Origin: Flammeovirgaceae bacterium UBA4659
Lineage (GTDB): Bacteria; Bacteroidota; Bacteroidia; Cytophagales; Cyclobacteriaceae
DNA length: 17,720 nucleotides
Direction of reading: 5' to 3'
NCBI GenBank assembly: GCA_002405445.1
Contig: DHLV01000229.1
Span: forward strand, 12,998 to 30,717
Made by a program: the position numbers and the translations under genes. The notes under the pieces were generated by a model. The model searched no databases, was not told the origin of the DNA, and saw nothing but the letters and a program-made list of their open reading frames with translations. Position 1 is the first letter of the stretch; each line of letters begins with the position of its first letter. Shown in pieces: positions 1 to 7,463 of the stretch.

Positions 1-199
1 GCAAAAAACCCTTGCAGCCAAATGAGGCAGAAAAAATTCCCAGTGTGATCAAGAATGCATCTTTCAAGTGGTTCTTGAGCGATATCTTCAACTCGCGGTA
101 GCCTTTTGCGAAAGCATAACTTGAATAAGACCCTTTTACGCTTTCGGGCTTATAGCGCAAAACTGCATTTTTTATAAGTTTTTTTAGAAAAGGAGTCAT
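1..199 (-). CDS. YitT family membrane protein, N-terminal fragment (runs off the window)
   Basis: Partial gene read leftwards from an ATG at 199-197; only the first 66 codons are inside the window and no stop is reached. The fragment starts MTPFLKKLIKNAVLRYKP and continues through a charged stretch into a hydrophobic helix around residues 48-66 (DAFLITLGIFSASFG, then CKGFL). That pattern, a basic amphipathic lead-in followed by a helix with 'G-x-x-x-A-x-F-G-x-K-G-F-L', is what I recognise from the start of YitT (UPF0750) integral membrane proteins, which are roughly 290 residues long and of unknown transport role. GGAG-like bases are absent before the start, as usual in Bacteroidota. The family assignment rests on one helix, so it is moderate; that this is a real coding start is more secure. 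Confidence 0.6.
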   Translation of the reverse strand, partial: MTPFLKKLIKNAVLRYKPESVKGSYSSYAFAKGYRELKISLKNHLKDAFLITLGIFSASFGCKGFL

Positions 200-211
200 T
201 GCGCAGCGTAG

Positions 212-225
212 TGTCTCATTTTTAC
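212..225. repeat. 14-bp direct repeat, copy 1
   Basis: TGTCTCATTTTTAC on the plus strand, identical to 563-576 and in the same orientation, 351 bp apart. It lies 13 bp upstream of the minus-strand YitT-like start. On the minus strand it reads GTAAAAATGAGACA. The flanking bases are also partly alike (TACGC versus TACCGC). Function unknown. Confidence 0.6.
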
Positions 226-294
226 TGTCAACAATTCAACCGAACTGGCTTCAGATGTAATGTGGATTTGCTCAGGACCTCACCATTGAAGCGG

Positions 295-516
295 CTAGGC
301 TTTTTTAGGGGGTAGGTCAAATGCCTTGGCCTCGTGCACAAACTTTTCTTTGTGAGATCCATCGCAAAACGGCTTGTTGCCCGAGAGCCCGCAACGGCAC
401 AAACCGATCACGGTGCGTCCTTGCAATCCATACGCACTCCCCTGCGCGTCCACAATTTCAAAGTCTCCTTCCACTTTGAGCGAACCGTTGTTGTTGATAG
501 TGATTTTTGTTGTCAT
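295..516 (-). CDS. CDGSH iron-sulfur domain protein
   Basis: 73-residue protein carrying a single CDGSH-type zinc-finger-like domain that binds a 2Fe-2S cluster through three Cys and one His. Ligands are visible as C40, C42, C51 and H55 in the motif C-R-C-G...K-P-F-C-D-G-S-H. The first 20 residues form beta strands (TTKITINNNGSLKV), as in short bacterial CDGSH proteins; the tail is short and basic (PPKKA). The family is linked to redox sensing and Fe-S transfer, but no specific partner is indicated here. It reads away from the light-related genes on the other strand, so it is probably a separate transcription unit. The start ATG at 516 gives a full-length domain. The 14-bp repeat at 563-576 lies 47 bp upstream. 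Confidence 0.93.
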   Translation of the reverse strand: MTTKITINNNGSLKVEGDFEIVDAQGSAYGLQGRTVIGLCRCGLSGNKPFCDGSHKEKFVHEAKAFDLPPKKA

Positions 517-562
517 AAAATACTGATTAGTTATTTGCTGTTCATTCTTTGATCACGCGGTA

Positions 563-576
563 TGTCTCATTTTTAC
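563..576. repeat. 14-bp direct repeat, copy 2
   Basis: Second identical copy of TGTCTCATTTTTAC, 47 bp upstream of the CDGSH gene's start. Together with copy 1 at 212-225 it brackets that gene. It could be a shared operator for the two minus-strand genes or a remnant of a mobile-element end; no transposase or terminal inverted repeat is visible. Confidence 0.6.
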
Positions 577-748
577 ACCGAATGACTTGCGTACCTGCAC
601 CCACGTGCGGGCTGGTAGATTGCCGACCTGCTCACACGTGACCTGACTGTCTTTCGCCTCTTCGGTACAGCGTTACAAAATTACAAATCATTATCGGAAA
701 ACCGGCTTATGCCAGAAACAAAACACCGTTTCATCGGTTTAAGACAGC

Positions 749-1447
749 ATGCAAAACATTGTTATCATTGGCGCTTCGTCTGGCATTGGTCGGGCGTTGG
801 CAATACAACTGAGCCGAGGCAGCCACCAAGTATTCGGCACATTCAACAAAAACATGGCGAATCCTCCGGAAGGGTTAACATCCTACACACAACTGAATAC
901 ACTTGATGAGAACCCGGATTATTCTTTTCTGCCTGACACCATCGATGGGCTGGTGTACTGCCCGGGAGCTGTGAATCTAAAACCGTTTGCGCGCATCAAA
1001 CCCGAGGATTTTTTAGCAGACTACCAGTTGCAAGTGCTGGGTGCAGTGAAAGCTATTCAAACGTGCCTGCCGAAAATGAAAAATGCGGCAGCCGGGTCAA
1101 TCGTTCTGTTTTCAACCGTAGCGGTGCAAACCGGTTTCAACTTTCATTCACTTGTGTCAAGTTCGAAGGGTGCCGTGGAAGGGTTGACCCGTGCCCTGGC
1201 TGCAGAATTAGCACCCAAAGTGCGGGTAAACTGCATCGCACCCTCCATCACCGACACACCGCTCGCGGGTACGTTGCTCAACAGCCCCGAAAAAAAGGAG
1301 GCCAATGCGCAGCGTCATCCGCTTAAGAAAATCGGCAGGCCGGAAGACCTCGCCTACGTGGCTGCATTTCTGCTCAGCGAACAATCAGCGTGGATGACCG
1401 GGCAAATTATTCATGCCGATGGTGGCATCTCAGCATTGCGTGTATAA
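749..1447 (+). CDS. SDR-family oxidoreductase lacking the catalytic Tyr
   Basis: 232-residue classical-length short-chain dehydrogenase/reductase. The Rossmann cofactor motif is GASSGIG at residues 8-14, and S122 stands where the catalytic Ser belongs (VLFSTVAV). The K of YxxxK is K140, but position -4 is V136, not Tyr; the segment reads FHSLVSSSKGAVEG, with H133 the nearest possible acid/base. The C-terminal IAPSITDTPLA and MTGQIIHADGG stretches are typical of the fold. It opens the co-oriented island, with only 5 bp before the flavin reductase. From memory, SDRs with this H-x-x-x-x-x-x-K arrangement recur beside photolyase genes in marine bacteria. The substrate is unknown; loss of the Tyr suggests either a different proton donor or a non-enzymatic NAD(P)-binding role. 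The start ATG at 749 places the glycine motif at the normal distance. Confidence 0.9.
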   Translation: MQNIVIIGASSGIGRALAIQLSRGSHQVFGTFNKNMANPPEGLTSYTQLNTLDENPDYSFLPDTIDGLVYCPGAVNLKPFARIKPEDFLADYQLQVLGAVKAIQTCLPKMKNAAAGSIVLFSTVAVQTGFNFHSLVSSSKGAVEGLTRALAAELAPKVRVNCIAPSITDTPLAGTLLNSPEKKEANAQRHPLKKIGRPEDLAYVAAFLLSEQSAWMTGQIIHADGGISALRV

Positions 1448-1452
1448 GTGAT

Positions 1453-1926
1453 ATGCAACGCCCTTGGAATGTCATCAATGTGCCGGTGTACAGTTTGGCG
1501 ACCGAAGTAAACGGAGTGGTGAACATGAACGTATGCACGTACGTTACCGCGGTAAGCATGAAGCCGAAGCGCTACCTTGTGGCAGTATATGAAAATACCC
1601 AGACACTGGCGAATCTGCAAACGAACGAGTTCGCAGTGTTGCAGTTGTTGAGTCCCATTCACCTGCGGCTGATCAATGCGCTCGGGAAAAAGTCCGGAAA
1701 GACTTACAACAAGCAACAGTACCTGCAAAAGCAATCAATGGTAGAAACATGGCAGGGCCGCACGGTGTTAAAAAATGCTGCCGCTTACCTGTTGTTGAAA
1801 AAAGTTTGGCACCGCCCGGCCGGTGACCATTTGGTATATGTTTTTGATGTCGAAAAATTCCTGTCGCTACCCAACCCGGTTTTGACGTTGAACGATCTTC
1901 GGGCACACAAACTCATCTCCATCTGA
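1453..1926 (+). CDS. Flavin reductase family protein (FMN-binding split barrel)
   Basis: 157 residues when started at ATG 1453. An in-frame ATG at 1390 would overlap the SDR gene by 58 bp and add 21 unrelated residues, so it is disfavoured. The opening NVPVYSLAT, then [17 protein letters not shown], matches the FMN-binding split barrel of flavin reductase-like proteins, which either reduce free flavin with NAD(P)H or simply bind FMN. It lies between an SDR (5-bp gap) and a DUF2256 gene (1-bp gap), so the three are almost certainly one transcript. A role in keeping flavin cofactors reduced for the photolyase-like flavoproteins nearby is an attractive inference, not shown by the sequence. Confidence 0.85.
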   Translation: MQRPWNVINVPVYSLATEVNGVVNMNVCTYVTAVSMKPKRYLVAVYENTQTLANLQTNEFAVLQLLSPIHLRLINALGKKSGKTYNKQQYLQKQSMVETWQGRTVLKNAAAYLLLKKVWHRPAGDHLVYVFDVEKFLSLPNPVLTLNDLRAHKLISI

Positions 1927-1927
1927 C

Positions 1928-2080
1928 ATGCACAAAAAACAGCACCTGCCCCAAAAAAACTGCGTGACCTGCGGCAGGCCGTTCACATGGCGTAAAAAAT
2001 GGGAAAAAGTGTGGGAAGACGTGAAGTATTGCAGTGACCGCTGCCGAGGCAACAGGGGCAAAACGGGGAGAAAAGTTTGA
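1928..2080 (+). CDS. DUF2256 zinc-ribbon-like small protein
   Basis: 50-residue basic protein. Four cysteines, C12-x2-C15 and C35-x3-C39, bracket a Trp-rich segment ([17 protein letters not shown]), giving a probable zinc-binding knuckle. The arrangement [15 protein letters not shown]...YCSDRCRG is the DUF2256 signature. The family has no known biochemical function but is repeatedly found beside photolyase/cryptochrome genes, and I recall it among light-induced genes of LitR-type regulons in pseudomonads. The start codon lies one base after the flavin reductase stop, which implies translational coupling. Its size, charge and zinc knuckle would fit nucleic-acid binding, but that is inference. 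Confidence 0.85.
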   Translation: MHKKQHLPQKNCVTCGRPFTWRKKWEKVWEDVKYCSDRCRGNRGKTGRKV

Positions 2081-2193
2081 ATTACGAAAATGTTACTACT
2101 GCACCATGCAACCACTCTTGCCGTTGCAGCCCTGCCAAACGAACTATACTGACGTGGATTTTTATTGAAATTTGAGGGTTTTTATGATTTGGG

Positions 2194-2223
2194 TTGATAT
2201 TATTTAGAATCATTCTAAATTTG
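2194..2223 (+). promoter_or_regulatory. Bacteroidota-type promoter before the heme oxygenase
   Basis: TAAATTTG at 2216-2223 is a perfect match to the TAnnTTTG -7 element. TTG at 2194-2196 is a plausible -33 element with a 19-bp spacer. Transcription would begin near 2230, leaving a leader of about 8 nt before ATG 2238. The palindromic operator at 2202-2220 covers the spacer and half of the -7 box. Confidence 0.6.
2202..2220. promoter_or_regulatory. 19-bp perfect palindrome, candidate Fur-family operator
   Basis: ATTTAGAAT-C-ATTCTAAAT is a 9-1-9 perfect inverted repeat starting 36 bp before the heme oxygenase ATG. The geometry is that of a Fur-superfamily box, and the core matches the TTTAGAAnnnTTCTAAA consensus known for the iron/heme regulator Irr in alphaproteobacteria. 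Because it overlaps the promoter, binding would block transcription. A heme-degrading gene directly downstream fits iron or heme control. Which protein binds it cannot be told from this window. Confidence 0.7.
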
Positions 2224-2237
2224 TGCCGAAGAAATAA

Positions 2238-2774
2238 ATGACACTTATGGCACCACTAAAAGAGGCGATCAGCGCCAAGCACAAACTTGCAGAGCAAATG
2301 CCCTTCAATGCTCGGATGTTTCGAGGGCAGTTAACACAAGAACAATACCTGTTGTACCTCCGTCAACAGTTACAAATCTTTGAAGCAATCGAGCGTATCG
2401 GCCTACCCCATAATCGTCTAAAAAGAACCGAGGCGGTTCAGGCAGACATTGAAGAACTCCACGCACAGGGCCACACAGCAGACTTCATTCTGGCAAGCAC
2501 GAAGGCGTACGCAGATTACCTATCTGCGCGTTCATACGAGGAAATATTGCCCCACGTCTACCTCAACTACATGGCACTTATTTTTGGCGGGCAAATGATT
2601 AAAAAGCATGTTCCATCTGCCGGGCGCATGTACGCCTTTGACAATATCCAGGAAGCCGTGCAATCCATCAGAGCTGTACAAAAAGATGAATGGGCAGATG
2701 AAGTAAACAAAGGATTTGACTTTAACATTTCCATTTTTAATGAATTAGAAGCCGAATGTGCCGTAATGAAATAA
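2238..2774 (+). CDS. Biliverdin-producing heme oxygenase family protein
   Basis: 178-residue all-helical protein with both heme-oxygenase landmarks. The N-terminal helix has the proximal ligand motif H15-x2-A-E...F (KHKLAEQMPFNARMFRG). The distal helix has the kinked glycine segment YMALIFGGQMIKKHVP at residues 111-126, with G117-G118-Q119 as in the family's SGGQ. Enzymes of this type open heme to biliverdin, CO and ferrous iron in the cytoplasm. No phytochrome or bilin reductase lies nearby, so iron release from heme, or supply of biliverdin to a distant photoreceptor, are both possible. The upstream palindrome argues for iron or heme control. ATG 2238 is chosen because it sits just after the promoter; an in-frame ATG at 2247 is an alternative. 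A 54-residue membrane protein follows after 12 bp. Confidence 0.82.
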   Translation: MTLMAPLKEAISAKHKLAEQMPFNARMFRGQLTQEQYLLYLRQQLQIFEAIERIGLPHNRLKRTEAVQADIEELHAQGHTADFILASTKAYADYLSARSYEEILPHVYLNYMALIFGGQMIKKHVPSAGRMYAFDNIQEAVQSIRAVQKDEWADEVNKGFDFNISIFNELEAECAVMK

Positions 2775-2786
2775 ACTGTTGCTGTG

Positions 2787-2951
2787 ATGGATATCATACA
2801 AGATATTGGGATAATTGGGTTCCTTTTCTTCTTTTTCAAAGGTCTGATTTGGCTGATTGTTTTTGCGTTGATGTATTTCGGGTTGGTTGACAGGCAAAAG
2901 GTGCAAGCGCTGAAATCGAAGTTTAACTTTTGGAAAAGAAAAACCGGGTAG
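2787..2951 (+). CDS. Small single-pass membrane protein, unknown function
   Basis: 54-residue open frame beginning MDIIQDIGIIGFLFFFFKG. Residues about 7-34 are strongly hydrophobic (one transmembrane segment), followed by a basic cytoplasmic-type tail (RQKVQALKSKFNFWKRKTG). I do not recognise a family. It starts 12 bp after the heme oxygenase stop on the same strand, so it is probably co-transcribed and under the same palindromic operator. The membrane segment with a positive tail is the reason to believe it is real despite its length. Confidence 0.6.
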   Translation: MDIIQDIGIIGFLFFFFKGLIWLIVFALMYFGLVDRQKVQALKSKFNFWKRKTG

Positions 2952-3040
2952 CGAGGGTTTTTCGAAATCGGTGTTGCCCGATGCCGGCAGCCCCTATCCG
3001 TACCGAGTGTAACTAAATCACGAATGAGGTGTTTTAGCTA

Positions 3041-4525
3041 TTGATTGCCGTGACACACGCCACCCTCATTTTTCCGCACCAGCTATTTGAAAAGCACCCT
3101 GCACTATACCAAGGAAGGCCAGTGTTTTTGGTAGAAGAATATCTGTATTTCAGGCAGTATCTTTTTCACAAGCAAAAGCTCACCTTCCACCGCGCCAGCA
3201 TGAAGGCGTATGAGGCGCATTTGTTGAAAAATGGATATCAGGTAACGTACATAGACGCCCATCATCAACTAGCTGATGTGCGGCAGTTGGTGGCCGCACT
3301 GGCGGCACAGGGGTTTATCGCGATTCATTACGCAGATGTAGTTGACTGCTGGCTGGGGCAGCGCATCCGCAGCACTGCCGGCAGGCACTCTGTGGCTTGC
3401 ACTGAGTATGAGTCTTTTTCATTTCTGTCGGATCAAAAAACAGTAGATCAATATTTTGGGGAAAAGAAAAAATTTTTCCAAACCGACTTCTACATGCAGC
3501 AGCGGAGGCGCCTCGACCTATTACTGACTGCTAAAGGTGAGCCCTTAGGAGGGCAATGGACCTATGACGCTGACAACCGGCTCAAATATCCCAAAAACAA
3601 GAAACCCCCCGAAGCGATATTTCCAACGCCAAACCCGTTTTGGAAAGAAGCGGCTGTCTATGTGCAGCAGCATTTTCCGAACAACTATGGCAATGTTAAT
3701 TCCGATTTCGCCTACCCTACCACATTTGCAGAAAGTAAAGCATGGTTGCAAGCATTTCTGGCAACACGGTTACAGGAATTTGGCGCGTACGAAGATGCGC
3801 TCGTTACCGATGAGCACATCTTGCATCACAGTGTGCTCACACCCATGCTGAATGCGGGGTTACTGACGCCACACCAGATCATTGATGAAACGGTGGCTTT
3901 CGCCAATCAAAACGATGTTCCGCTCAATTCGTTGGAGGGATTTATCCGACAAGTAATCGGCTGGCGCGAATTCATCAGGGGTGTGTACGTGCACAAGGGC
4001 ACAGCAGAACGCACCAAAAATTACTGGAGGTTTACTCGTAAAATTCCTGCGTCATTCTGGACCGCCACCACCGGCATACCACCCATCGACAGCACCATCA
4101 ACAAGATTTTGAAGACCGGCTATTGCCACCACATTGAGCGGCTGATGGTGTTGGGCAACTTCATGCTGTTATGTGAGTTTGATCCCGATGAAGTGTACCG
4201 GTGGTTCATGGAAATGTTCATTGATGCCTATGATTGGGTGATGGTGCCCAACGTTTATGGCATGAGCCAGTTTGCCGATGGCGGACTGATGGCCACTAAA
4301 CCCTACATCAGCGGCAGCAACTATTTGATGAAGATGAGCGACTATGAAAAAGGTGACTGGCAAAAAACCTGGGATGCACTCTTCTGGCACTTCATGCACA
4401 CCCACCGAGACTTCTTTCTGAAAAATCCGCGATTGGGCATGTTGGTAAAAACTTTTGATAAGATGCCCGATGAAAAACGCAATGGCCATCTGAAATTGGC
4501 CGTTACCTTTTTAAAACATCTCTGA
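3041..4525 (+). CDS. FeS-BCP-type cryptochrome/photolyase family protein lacking the 4Fe-4S cysteines
   Basis: 494-residue member of the prokaryotic photolyase group typified by Agrobacterium PhrB ((6-4) repair; FAD, 6,7-dimethyl-8-ribityllumazine, 4Fe-4S). The N-terminal alpha/beta antenna domain starts ATLIFPHQLFEKHPAL. The helical FAD domain contains GFIRQVIGWREFIRG (300-314), the active-site helix YCHHIERLMVLGNF (361-374) with the conserved His pair, and NVYGMSQFADGG (404-415). Oddity: where PhrB has SDYCxxC and a later ACPFN, this protein reads SDYEKGDWQKTWDALFW (433-449), so the cluster ligands are replaced (E436, D439) and the loop is shortened; the first ligand position is also not Cys. 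Start is uncertain: TTG 3041 follows GAGG by 11 nt, while GTG 3050 would begin exactly at THATLIFPHQ. Repair activity is likely but not provable from sequence. Confidence 0.88.
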   Translation: MIAVTHATLIFPHQLFEKHPALYQGRPVFLVEEYLYFRQYLFHKQKLTFHRASMKAYEAHLLKNGYQVTYIDAHHQLADVRQLVAALAAQGFIAIHYADVVDCWLGQRIRSTAGRHSVACTEYESFSFLSDQKTVDQYFGEKKKFFQTDFYMQQRRRLDLLLTAKGEPLGGQWTYDADNRLKYPKNKKPPEAIFPTPNPFWKEAAVYVQQHFPNNYGNVNSDFAYPTTFAESKAWLQAFLATRLQEFGAYEDALVTDEHILHHSVLTPMLNAGLLTPHQIIDETVAFANQNDVPLNSLEGFIRQVIGWREFIRGVYVHKGTAERTKNYWRFTRKIPASFWTATTGIPPIDSTINKILKTGYCHHIERLMVLGNFMLLCEFDPDEVYRWFMEMFIDAYDWVMVPNVYGMSQFADGGLMATKPYISGSNYLMKMSDYEKGDWQKTWDALFWHFMHTHRDFFLKNPRLGMLVKTFDKMPDEKRNGHLKLAVTFLKHL

Positions 4526-4945
4526 TGAGGATCCCCGCACTCCAAGCGCACCTCTTTGTGCCGGAAAGGCGATCAGCGCAGTTCACCGGTTTTCGTTTTG
4601 ATCGGTATCGCACGTCAGCATTACAGCATCCGAAGCCATGGTCAGGCGGCCGGCACCCCGTTTATCACGGAATTGTCACTTGAAGTTATTTGTTGCGACA
4701 ACTCTGCGCGAGGCGTGACGAAGCCTGACGGCACCGACAACATTGTATGGAAAACCCCAAACACTGAAAATGACAGAAAATTTGTCGACAACAATAACAT
4801 CCAATCCTTTCATGTTCAATCGTCAGCACGAAGTGTAAAAAGTATCACGACTTTTTTGTGTATTATTGAATTGCCCCAAACGGCTCAGTTTGCCTCGCAC
4901 GCCCACGGATTCAAACAAAAATCCATTTCAGATGTTTGTGCCTAT
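4526..4945. other. 420-bp non-coding gap
   Basis: No convincing gene. The frame of the downstream SDR stays open for 130 codons upstream of its ATG, but the translation resembles no domain and its residue use is unlike the neighbours. No strong promoter is visible; TCAGTTTG at 4885-4892 is a one-mismatch -7 box with no well-spaced -33 element. The stretch could hold the promoter of the 4946-8075 operon. Confidence 0.5.
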
Positions 4946-6427
4946 ATGAAAATCCTCCTCACAGGCTCCACGGGCTACATCGGCAGGCGGCTTTTGCCAG
5001 AATTGGTACGTGCCGGCCACCAAGTTGTTTGCCTCGTGCGCGACAAACGCAGGTTTGACTGGGACGACTTCGATCAGGCTTTTCTGGCAAACGTAGAAGT
5101 AGTGGAAGGTGACCTCACCGACCCAGCCTCCGTAAAGGATATTTCCATCCGCTGCGAAGTGGCATTTTACCTTGTGCACTCAATGAGTTCCTCTTACGAG
5201 AACTTTGCCGACAATGAGGCGCGCTCAGCGAATACCTTTGTGCAACTGGCCAACCAATGCGCGGTGAAGCAAATCATTTATCTCAGCGGTATTGTCAACG
5301 ATCAGGATCTTTCTGACCACCTACTCTCGCGCAGAAATGTGGAACACATTCTACAGCAGTCGAACATACCCGTTACCGTGCTTCGGGCTGCCATCATCAT
5401 CGGCTCGGGCAGCGCATCGTTTGAAATCATCCGCGACCTGGTGGAAAAACTTCCGGTGATGGTGGCTCCCAAATGGTTGAAAACAAAATGCCAGCCCATA
5501 GGCATCCGCAATGTCATCCAATACCTGCAGGGAGTGATGCTTAAACCCGAAACCTTTGGCCAAACCTTTGACATTGGTGGCACTGACATACTTACCTACA
5601 AAGAAATGCTGTTGGGTTATGCCAAGGTGCGAGGCCTCAAACGCTGGATCATCACCGTGCCGGTGCTTACGCCTAAACTTTCATCGTTGTGGCTGCTGTT
5701 TGTTACCTCCACTACGTTCTCGCTTGCGCGCAGCCTCGTTAACAGCATGAAAAATGAAGTGGTGTGCAAAGACAACCGCATTCTGGATATTGTGCCGCTG
5801 CAACGCCTGAGCTACGAAGCAGCACTTCGTTTGGCTTTTAACAAGATTGAAAAGAATGAGATCGTGTCCAGTTGGAAAGACTCCATTTCGCTGGCAACGA
5901 TGGAGAAACATTTTCTGGATCAAACGGAGGTACCACAACATGGCGTGTTCACCGATGTGCGGAAGATTTCCTTTTCGCGCAGCAAAGAAGAAGTGCTTGA
6001 CAATATCTGGCAGATTGGCGGCAACCAAGGCTGGTACTTTGGCGATTTCCTTTGGGGCATTCGCGGGCTACTTGACACAATGATTGGCGGAGTGGGGTTG
6101 CGAAGAGGCAGGCGCAGTCCAACCGATTTAAAAGCCGGTGATGCCCTTGATTTTTGGCGCGTGCTGGTAGCAGACCGAAACAATGCGCGGCTGTTGCTAC
6201 TTGCTGAAATGAAATTGCCTGGCGAGGCATGGCTCGAATTCAAAATCCGCGAAAGCGGCAACGAAAAAACGCTGATACAAACTGCAACCTTCCGGCCTCT
6301 GGGGCTGTGGGGCAGATTGTATTGGTATTCTGTACTTCCCTTCCATGGATTGATCTTCCCGCAGATGGCAAAGAACATTGTGGAGCGGACAAAATCAGCA
6401 ACAGAAAATGACCGTGCCCGGACATGA
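4946..6427 (+). CDS. SDR family oxidoreductase with C-terminal DUF2867
   Basis: 493 residues from ATG 4946. The N-terminal extended/atypical SDR Rossmann domain opens MKILLTGSTGYIGRRLLPEL with G7-x2-G10-x2-G13, then LVRD (charged residue after the second strand) and GDLTDPASV. The middle segment FYLVHSMSSSYENF and VLRAAIIIGSGSASFE is characteristic of the NmrA-like subgroup fused to DUF2867. The C-terminal about 150 residues (DFWRVLVADRN, LLLAEMKLPGEAWLEF, then GRLYWYSVLPFHGLIFPQM) form the DUF2867 START-like module, expected to bind a hydrophobic ligand. The activity is unknown; fused proteins of this kind are commonly annotated only as NAD-dependent epimerase/dehydratase. The next gene's ATG overlaps its end by 20 bp, so expression is coupled. 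Confidence 0.88.
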   Translation: MKILLTGSTGYIGRRLLPELVRAGHQVVCLVRDKRRFDWDDFDQAFLANVEVVEGDLTDPASVKDISIRCEVAFYLVHSMSSSYENFADNEARSANTFVQLANQCAVKQIIYLSGIVNDQDLSDHLLSRRNVEHILQQSNIPVTVLRAAIIIGSGSASFEIIRDLVEKLPVMVAPKWLKTKCQPIGIRNVIQYLQGVMLKPETFGQTFDIGGTDILTYKEMLLGYAKVRGLKRWIITVPVLTPKLSSLWLLFVTSTTFSLARSLVNSMKNEVVCKDNRILDIVPLQRLSYEAALRLAFNKIEKNEIVSSWKDSISLATMEKHFLDQTEVPQHGVFTDVRKISFSRSKEEVLDNIWQIGGNQGWYFGDFLWGIRGLLDTMIGGVGLRRGRRSPTDLKAGDALDFWRVLVADRNNARLLLLAEMKLPGEAWLEFKIRESGNEKTLIQTATFRPLGLWGRLYWYSVLPFHGLIFPQMAKNIVERTKSATENDRART

Positions 6428-7448
6428 CTTCCTTGACCGGCAGCGGTTTGTTGGCGACCCGGTGGCAGACACGCTGGTGGCTGACCTTATGCACACAAAT
6501 CGGGCACATGTGCTCTATGCCCCGTTACGTCTTTCGCCCGAAGAATTGATCAAAACAAAAGCAGCCGATCCGGTATTCGATTTTTTGGTGGGCAAACAAA
6601 CTTATCCGAAATGGTTTGACGAAAAGAGGATAATTAAGGGACAGGAATTATTTGAGCAATATGCCGTATCCATCATGAGTTTACTCGGTATGATGGCACT
6701 GCCCTATTGTTATGCTGCCTGCCCGGGCAACAAGGCACTCTACCTGACGGAAAAAATGCGCAATTCACCGGGTAAACGCCTGGCAGAGACCGGGGAGTTT
6801 ACGCTCGGTGTGATGCGAAAAGGAAGCCATGCCAAAGGTAAAACAGGCTTTGTGCACATCAACAAAACGAGGATGATCCACGCGATCGCGCGGTTTCACC
6901 TGCAAAAAGAGAATTGGGACAGCCACTGGGGGGTGCCCATCAATCAAGAAGATATGGCAGGCACCAATCTTGCATTCTCGTATGTGATTCTTGCGGGCCT
7001 GCAACAATCGGGCATCCTGCTTTCGCCCCGGGAAAAAGATGACTATATCTTTCTTTGGAAATACGTGGGTCGTCAACTGGGCATTGATGAGCGACTGCTT
7101 CCTGACTCTTTTCAGGATGCACACGTGTTGGCAGAAACCATCAAGCTTCGCAACCTGCGGAAAACCGAAGAGGGTATGGTATTGACCCGCGAACTGGTGC
7201 GTTATTACCAACTCGCTTTTCCCAAGCGCGAGGCCGGTTTTATAGAGTCGCAGATGCGGTATTACCTGGGGCCCGAGGTATCTGGCTACCTTGGCCTGTC
7301 AGAAGATCCGATCAAAGATCAACTGATCACGTGGGCCAACGCGTGGCAGGAAATGCAAAACATATTCTCGCTGCCACGGCACCAGCTCCCGCAACTGATG
7401 AGCAACCTCGGCTCATTGAAAAAGAAAACAACCGACCAACCCATATAA
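6408..7448 (+). CDS. Oxygenase MpaB family protein (DUF2236)
   Basis: 346 residues from ATG 6408, which overlaps the preceding SDR gene by 20 bp; a TTG at 6378 is a weaker alternative. The central region has the family hallmarks: INKTRMIHAIARFHL (151-165) and WGVPINQEDMAGTNLAFSYV (174-193), as in the MpaB / rubber-oxygenase Lcp superfamily of b-type heme oxygenases. R155 and H158 are the likely heme-site residues by analogy. The family oxidatively cleaves isoprenoid double bonds in characterised members, so an isoprenoid or carotenoid-derived substrate would be consistent with the carotenoid genes nearby, but the substrate is unknown. No signal peptide is seen, so a cytoplasmic location is likely. 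The next flavin reductase starts 15 bp after the stop. Confidence 0.85.
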   Translation: MTVPGHDFLDRQRFVGDPVADTLVADLMHTNRAHVLYAPLRLSPEELIKTKAADPVFDFLVGKQTYPKWFDEKRIIKGQELFEQYAVSIMSLLGMMALPYCYAACPGNKALYLTEKMRNSPGKRLAETGEFTLGVMRKGSHAKGKTGFVHINKTRMIHAIARFHLQKENWDSHWGVPINQEDMAGTNLAFSYVILAGLQQSGILLSPREKDDYIFLWKYVGRQLGIDERLLPDSFQDAHVLAETIKLRNLRKTEEGMVLTRELVRYYQLAFPKREAGFIESQMRYYLGPEVSGYLGLSEDPIKDQLITWANAWQEMQNIFSLPRHQLPQLMSNLGSLKKKTTDQPI

Positions 7449-7463
7449 ACCACCGGAGAGAAC

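Noticed and set aside
4556..4945. 130-codon in-frame N-terminal extension of the SDR-DUF2867 gene
   Set aside because: The translation resembles no domain, and the Rossmann motif begins normally at ATG 4946.
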